Source of the DNA: Ruminococcus champanellensis 18P13 = JCM 17042
Lineage (GTDB): Bacteria > Bacillota > Clostridia > Oscillospirales > Ruminococcaceae
Reading direction: 5' to 3'
Length of the DNA stretch: 64,000 nt
Assembly (NCBI RefSeq): GCF_000210095.1
Contig: NC_021039.1
Span: forward strand, 1,170,261-1,234,260
The position numbers and the translations under genes are program-made. This document shows, piece by piece, positions 59,750-64,000 of the stretch (its first letter is position 1; each line of letters opens with the position of its first letter). Below the pieces are notes generated by a model that saw only the letters and a list, made by a program, of their open reading frames with translations, did not search any database and was not told the DNA's origin.

Positions 59750-61851
59750 CCCGGAAAGCGGTTTCCATCGGACTGCCCTATTTGCTGGGATTATTCCTGT
59801 GTGATCGGCTTTCCGTCTGTTGGTATGGCTTTCTGGGCATCCTGCCCCTGCTGCTGTTTCTGTGGCTGGGATGCAGGTTCCGTCTAAAGCGGCTGTTGTT
59901 GTGCGGCATTAGCTTTGTGTTTGCATGCTGTCTGTACTGCGGTTACATGTATCGGGTTCGGGATCCTCTGCTTGCCTATGGGGGACAGACGGTATCTCTG
60001 ACCGGCAGGGTGGAGAATGTGGATGTTCGGGACAATGAACAGGCGTTCTATCTGATCCGTACCAGCATTGGCGGTCACACCACCCGGATCACCTATTACG
60101 GGGCGGATCTGATCTGCCAGTACGGGGACAGCATCCGGATGACAGCAGTGCTGGCGCCCTATGAAGATACCTATCTGTTTCCGGCGGTGTCCTATTACCA
60201 GGGTGAGGGTTCCTTTTTGCAGGTACAGGAAGCGTCCGACGTGGAGATTATACCCGAGCGGAACTGGTCTTTGGTGGGGAGCATCCGGGCGTATGCGGAC
60301 AGGATCTGTTCCAAAATCCGGATGACTTTGCCGAAACAGGAGGCTGGTCTGCTGTGTGCCATGCTGCTGGGGGACAAATCCGGCCTGGATAGTCCGACCA
60401 AAACCGCCCTGTACCGGCTCGGCATCGGTCACGTGACCGCAGTATCCGGTCTGCATTTGACGCTGCTGTGTACCCTGGTGGGGTGGATCTTGCGGAGGCT
60501 GCGGTTGGGAAAGCGGCTTGCGTTCTGCATACAGGCGGTGGTGGCAGTGGGCTTTGTGCTGTGTACCGGTGTTTCCCACTCAGCCTGTCGGGCGGCGGTC
60601 ATGCTGTTACTGGTGTACAGCGGGGATGTATTTCACCGGCAGAGCGATCCGCTGAATGCACTGTGCATCGCAGTGCTGGCATTAACGGGGACGCGTCCGT
60701 ATCTGATCGGCAGCGCCTCCTTTTTGCTGTCCGCAGCAGGGGTGTTTGCAGTGGCGGTGGCAGCGCCCTGGCTGACGGCACATTTTCCAGTGGATACCCT
60801 GCCAAAACGCATCCTGAAGGGGCTTGTGGCCAGTAGTGTGATCCCGGTTTTGCTGATGCCCCTGTGTGCCTGCTATTTTCAGGAGGCATCCCTGCTGTCT
60901 CCTTTGTCCAATTTTTTGGTGCTGCCCCTGTGCATGGCTGCCATGCTGTGCGGACTTGGAGTATTTCTCACCGGAGGTTGGAGCGTGGCTGCATCGTCTC
61001 TGCTGCAGCTGGCAGGATTCCTTTGCCGCACCGTACTGGAGATCGGCAGCTGGTGCGCCGGTCTGCATGTGGGAGTGGTGCCTTTGGGTGGCTCCTATGT
61101 ACTGCCCTTGTGTCTGCTCAGCGTCCTGCTGGCTTTGTGTGTATTCGGCTTTCGCCGGGAACAGCGCCGGGTCTGGGCAAGCATCGGACTGACGGTGATG
61201 CTGTTCTGGAATGTAAGCTTGTTTGTGTCCCTGCTGGAACAAAACACCTTGAAGATCGCCATGCTGGGGAAGGGCAATGCCTGCACGCTGGTGATTACCT
61301 GTGGGGATCAGACGGATGTGCTGGATCTGACCGGCGGCGGTGCCGGTGCAGAATATGTGAGTCGGTATTTGCAGGCGTCCGGTATTTCCCGGGTGGAAAC
61401 CCTGGTGCTGGATCAGCAGCAATACCGGGCTATGGCGGCTTTTCACGATGCCTTGCCCTATGTGCAGGTACACTGGCTGTTGGTGCCGGAGGATACATAT
61501 CACCTGCCAGGCAGTACTGTTTGCGGTACAGTGCCGGAGCCATTTTCCATTGCTTCTGCGGAACTGCTCCGTTCTCAGTATACCATTCGCTTTCTGGGCA
61601 CGGGTACGGTGGAGATCCTGTATGCCGGCCGCCGGGTGCTGTGTGCTGCCGGGACGGAGCCGCTGACGGAAAGCGATGTGCGGATTCAGTATGGCGCAAA
61701 GCTGCCGGAAACCATGACTGCCGGGTATCTGCTGACTACAGCGCCCTGCAATGTGCAGGATGGGCAAGTGTATGCAGGGCAGAATAATTTGTGTATTTCT
61801 ATTGATGCACAGGGCGGTATTTCGATCCAGGAGCTGATGAAGGGAGGATAA
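59746..61851 (+). CDS. comEC: ComEC/Rec2-like competence membrane protein with degenerate C-terminal domain
   Basis: 701 aa; GTG at 59746 overlaps the stop of the frameshifted gene. N-terminal helices and DUF4131-like domain, then the competence domain (LLCAMLLGDKSGLDSPTKTALYRLGIGHVTAVSGLHLTLL) with about ten helices. ComEC forms the DNA uptake channel. The C-terminal part (about 500-701) has the position and opening strand of the metallo-beta-lactamase domain (KIAMLGKGNACTLVITCGDQTDVLDL), but the zinc-binding HxHxDH motif is missing (VLDQQQYRAMAAFHDALPY). The nuclease-like function is therefore probably lost. Confidence 0.88.
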   Translation: MTRKAVSIGLPYLLGLFLCDRLSVCWYGFLGILPLLLFLWLGCRFRLKRLLLCGISFVFACCLYCGYMYRVRDPLLAYGGQTVSLTGRVENVDVRDNEQAFYLIRTSIGGHTTRITYYGADLICQYGDSIRMTAVLAPYEDTYLFPAVSYYQGEGSFLQVQEASDVEIIPERNWSLVGSIRAYADRICSKIRMTLPKQEAGLLCAMLLGDKSGLDSPTKTALYRLGIGHVTAVSGLHLTLLCTLVGWILRRLRLGKRLAFCIQAVVAVGFVLCTGVSHSACRAAVMLLLVYSGDVFHRQSDPLNALCIAVLALTGTRPYLIGSASFLLSAAGVFAVAVAAPWLTAHFPVDTLPKRILKGLVASSVIPVLLMPLCACYFQEASLLSPLSNFLVLPLCMAAMLCGLGVFLTGGWSVAASSLLQLAGFLCRTVLEIGSWCAGLHVGVVPLGGSYVLPLCLLSVLLALCVFGFRREQRRVWASIGLTVMLFWNVSLFVSLLEQNTLKIAMLGKGNACTLVITCGDQTDVLDLTGGGAGAEYVSRYLQASGISRVETLVLDQQQYRAMAAFHDALPYVQVHWLLVPEDTYHLPGSTVCGTVPEPFSIASAELLRSQYTIRFLGTGTVEILYAGRRVLCAAGTEPLTESDVRIQYGAKLPETMTAGYLLTTAPCNVQDGQVYAGQNNLCISIDAQGGISIQELMKGG

Positions 61852-61854
61852 CAT

Positions 61855-62883
61855 ATGGCGAATCTGACACCGGGGGATGTAATCAAGCAGCTGCAGGCGG
61901 GTTCCCATGCCGGACTGTATTACCTGTACGGAAAAGATGTAGCAGGGGTTGCGGCATTTACCAAGCGGCTGATAAAAAAGCTGGATGGGGATGTGCAGAA
62001 ATATGACGGCAGGGATCTGGATCTGGAGCAGCTTGCAGATGCAGTGGGACAGTACTCCATGTTTGCCCAGACCAATGTGATCCTCATCAACGACCCTCCG
62101 GCAGAGGATTGGTCTGCGGATCGGATCCAGTCCTTTCTGAAGTGCCTGGAGGATGTGCCTCCGTCCACTGTGGTGATCTGCAATGTGACCGGCTTTGACG
62201 TATGCGGCGGTAAAAAAGCCCCCACTCCCAAGCATAAAAAACTCATTGACTTTTTTGGAAAGCATGGGGTGGTGTGTAATTTTGAGGCGAAAACCGCTGC
62301 CCAACTGGTGAAGCCCATGATGGAGCGGGCGTCCCGGAGCGGCTGCAGCCTGTCCCGGCAGAATGCGGAGCAGATTGCGCAGCTTTGTCTGTGTGATACC
62401 ATGCGGATCGGCAACGAACTGGACAAGCTGTGTGCTTATGCCGAGGGTGGCGAGATCACCGGAGAAGCCATTTCCATGCTGGTGGCACGGGAGGATAGTC
62501 TGAACGCCTTTGCCCTTGCCAGGGCAGTGACTGCCCGGAATGGCAGAGCCGCTATGGAAGCGCTGGACATCTTGTCCCAGCAGCGGAACGAGCCGGTGAT
62601 GCTGCTGTCCGCCATTACCTCCGCCTTTCTGGATCTGTACCGGGCAAAGGCGGCGCAGGCTGCCGGTAAACATCACGAGCATGTGCTGGAGGATTTTTTA
62701 TATAAGGGGCGGGAATTCGCCGTGAAGAATGCCTTCCGGGATGCCGGGAAGTCCTCCCTGGAGCAGATGCGTGCCTGCATCCTGATCCTGCGGGATACGG
62801 ATGCAGCGCTGAAATCCACCCGGCTGGACGGCAGGATTCTGATTGAGGAAGCCATTACCCGGATGCTGGCGGTGGAGCGATGA
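61855..62883 (+). CDS. holA: DNA polymerase III subunit delta
   Basis: 342 aa; ATG at 61855 with GGGAGG upstream, directly after comEC as in many Firmicutes. The N-terminal domain has LYYLYGKDVAGVAAFTKRLIKKL, the middle part contains FDVCGGKKAPTPKHKKLIDFF and a three-helix C-terminal collar domain follows (EDFLYKGREFAVKNAFRDAGKSSLEQMRACI). It opens the sliding clamp as part of the clamp loader. It overlaps the next gene by 4 bp. Confidence 0.92.
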   Translation: MANLTPGDVIKQLQAGSHAGLYYLYGKDVAGVAAFTKRLIKKLDGDVQKYDGRDLDLEQLADAVGQYSMFAQTNVILINDPPAEDWSADRIQSFLKCLEDVPPSTVVICNVTGFDVCGGKKAPTPKHKKLIDFFGKHGVVCNFEAKTAAQLVKPMMERASRSGCSLSRQNAEQIAQLCLCDTMRIGNELDKLCAYAEGGEITGEAISMLVAREDSLNAFALARAVTARNGRAAMEALDILSQQRNEPVMLLSAITSAFLDLYRAKAAQAAGKHHEHVLEDFLYKGREFAVKNAFRDAGKSSLEQMRACILILRDTDAALKSTRLDGRILIEEAITRMLAVER

Positions 62884-63494
62884 GTATGGGAGAAACGCAG
62901 GCAAAGCTGGTGATCTCCCAGGCAATCATCGTAGAGGGCAAGTACGATAAGATCAAGCTGGATTCCATGATCCAGGGGGTCATTCTGGTGACCAACGGCT
63001 ACCGTATCTTCAAGGATCCGGAAAAAATGGCACTGATCCGGTATTTTGCCGCCCATACGGGCATCATTATACTGACAGATTCGGATCGGGCTGGCTTTAA
63101 GATCCGGGGATACCTGAAGGGCTGCGTGCCGAAGGGAAAGATCACCCATGTGTACATTCCGGATATTTTTGGAAAAGAAAAACGCAAGGAAAAGCCCTCC
63201 GCAGAGGGAAAGCTGGGTGTGGAGGGCATGCAGAGAAGCGTGCTGGAGGAGGCGTTCCGGCGGGCGGGCGTGCTGACCGGTTCTGCACCGGCAGGGACGG
63301 GACTGACCCGGCTGGATCTGTATGAGCTGGGGCTTACCGGCGGCAAGGACAGTGCCATCCGGCGCCGGGCATTGCTGACGCAGCTTGGATTGCCTGCCTT
63401 GTTGTCCACTGCAGGGATGCTGGAGGTACTTAATACGATGATGACACGCCAGGAGCTTGAGGCGTTTTTGCATCAACATGGAAATGGAGATTGA
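62880..63494 (+). CDS. RNase M5-like Toprim protein
   Basis: 204 aa; ATG at 62880 overlaps the holA stop. Toprim domain at the N-terminus: glutamate in AIIVEGKYDKIKL and aspartates in ILTDSDRAGFKIRGYL. The C-terminal DUF4093-like part includes GKLGVEGMQRSVLEEAF and LTRLDLYELGLTGGKDSAIRRRALLTQLGLP. RNase M5 (RnmV) trims 5S rRNA precursors and has this two-domain build. The assignment to RnmV itself is probable, as other DUF4093 proteins exist. Confidence 0.8.
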   Translation: MSMGETQAKLVISQAIIVEGKYDKIKLDSMIQGVILVTNGYRIFKDPEKMALIRYFAAHTGIIILTDSDRAGFKIRGYLKGCVPKGKITHVYIPDIFGKEKRKEKPSAEGKLGVEGMQRSVLEEAFRRAGVLTGSAPAGTGLTRLDLYELGLTGGKDSAIRRRALLTQLGLPALLSTAGMLEVLNTMMTRQELEAFLHQHGNGD

Positions 63495-63496
63495 AC

Positions 63497-64000
63497 ATGG
63501 TCTTTTCAAGCATTGTATTCTTGTTTTACTTTTTGCCGATCTTTCTGATCGTCTATTTTGTCACACCCAAGAAGCTGAAAAACAGTGTGCTGTTCCTGTC
63601 CGGTCTGATTTTCTATGCCTGGGGCGAACCGATCAATGTGATCTATATGCTGCTGTGCATTCTCATCAACTACGGTGCCGGCCGGCTGATGGAACGGGCG
63701 GACAAAAACGAAAAACGCCGGAAGCTGATTATGATCCTGGCTGTGGTATTCAGTCTGGGATTGCTGGGTGTGTTCAAATACAGCGGCTTTTTCGCCGGCA
63801 TCTTCGGGCTTGACATTCAGACACCGGCGCTGCCCATCGGTATTTCCTTCTACACCTTCCAGAGCATGTCCTACTGCATCGATCTGTACCGCCGCTCCAT
63901 TGGCGTACAGAAAAGCATCGTGGATTTCGGCGCCTATGTGACCATGTTCCCCCAGCTGATTGCCGGGCCCATTGTCCGGTATGCGGATGTGGAGCGGGAA
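63497..64000 (+). CDS. MBOAT-family O-acyltransferase (partial, runs off the window)
   Basis: 168 codons remain open to the last base. ATG at 63497 follows the Toprim gene by 2 bp. The sequence MVFSSIVFLFYFLPIFLIVYF, FLSGLIFYAWGEP, ALPIGISFYTFQSMSYCIDLYRR and YVTMFPQLIAGPIVRYADVE is characteristic of AlgI/DltB-type membrane-bound O-acyltransferases that acetylate extracellular or wall polysaccharides. The catalytic histidine would lie beyond the window edge. Confidence 0.88.
   Translation, partial: MVFSSIVFLFYFLPIFLIVYFVTPKKLKNSVLFLSGLIFYAWGEPINVIYMLLCILINYGAGRLMERADKNEKRRKLIMILAVVFSLGLLGVFKYSGFFAGIFGLDIQTPALPIGISFYTFQSMSYCIDLYRRSIGVQKSIVDFGAYVTMFPQLIAGPIVRYADVERE

Noticed and set aside
1..64000. 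CRISPR array, insertion sequence, prophage or integrase
   Set aside because: I saw no spaced direct-repeat array, transposase, integrase or terminal inverted repeats anywhere in the window.

Overview
The window reads as a chromosomal segment of an anaerobic, cellulosome-forming Ruminococcus-type bacterium (Bacillota, Oscillospiraceae; R. champanellensis or R. flavefaciens are the closest fit in my judgement). The evidence is three secreted proteins with type I dockerins, a GH43-CBM-dockerin-CE1 xylan enzyme, a GH27 alpha-galactosidase, a cytosolic fumarate-to-succinate route, an [FeFe] hydrogenase, a T-box leader, a CIRCE element and spmAB. There are no respiratory membrane complexes in view. 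Most genes look moderately GC-rich by eye. The acyltransferase and lectin-protease genes (about 2.8-7.3 kb) look clearly more AT-rich.

Layout. 0-17 kb is a secretome region: CotH-dockerin protein, acyltransferase, lectin/zinc-protease, VWA/calcium-repeat surface protein with a small membrane partner, a lipoprotein, and the GH43/CE1 enzyme. 17-20 kb is an ABC exporter operon. 20.2-24.4 kb is a signalling cluster: a degenerate 7TM sensor, an active sensor kinase, a LuxR-type regulator and a stand-alone degenerate receiver. 24.6-32.4 kb holds a lipoprotein, a DUF6935-like protein, a beta-helix dockerin protein, a CIRCE-controlled hsp20, a MarR/YczE pair and a GH27 enzyme.

The centrepiece is 32.7-45.9 kb, a tightly packed run of fourteen same-strand genes. 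It encodes malate dehydrogenase (by its specificity residue), fumarase, HdrB, HdrC, HdrA, an MvhD-like protein, two iron-sulfur proteins, an NAD(P)H/FAD reductase (together a Flx-Hdr module), a FrdB-like and a FrdA-like subunit, a small membrane protein, a [2Fe-2S] thioredoxin-fold protein and a group B-like [FeFe] hydrogenase. The simplest reading is a soluble NADH-dependent, flavin-bifurcating fumarate reductase that also yields reduced ferredoxin for H2 production, supplied with fumarate by MDH and fumarase. This is inference from gene content. I know of no characterised example of Flx-Hdr wired to FrdAB.

46-64 kb is mostly housekeeping: YoaP-like acetyltransferase, AGCS symporter, TM1266-type hydrogenase-associated regulator, CNNM transporter, spmAB, an AbrB regulator, tRNA-Arg(ACG), an ATPase, a GNAT, dtd, a class B PBP, a T-box (Ala) leader driving a small membrane protein plus alaS, a HIT protein, a frameshifted phosphoribosyltransferase, comEC, holA, an RNase M5-like Toprim protein, and the start of an MBOAT acyltransferase cut by the window edge.

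Many promoters match TTGACA-N17-TATAAT closely, and several strong intrinsic terminators separate the units.
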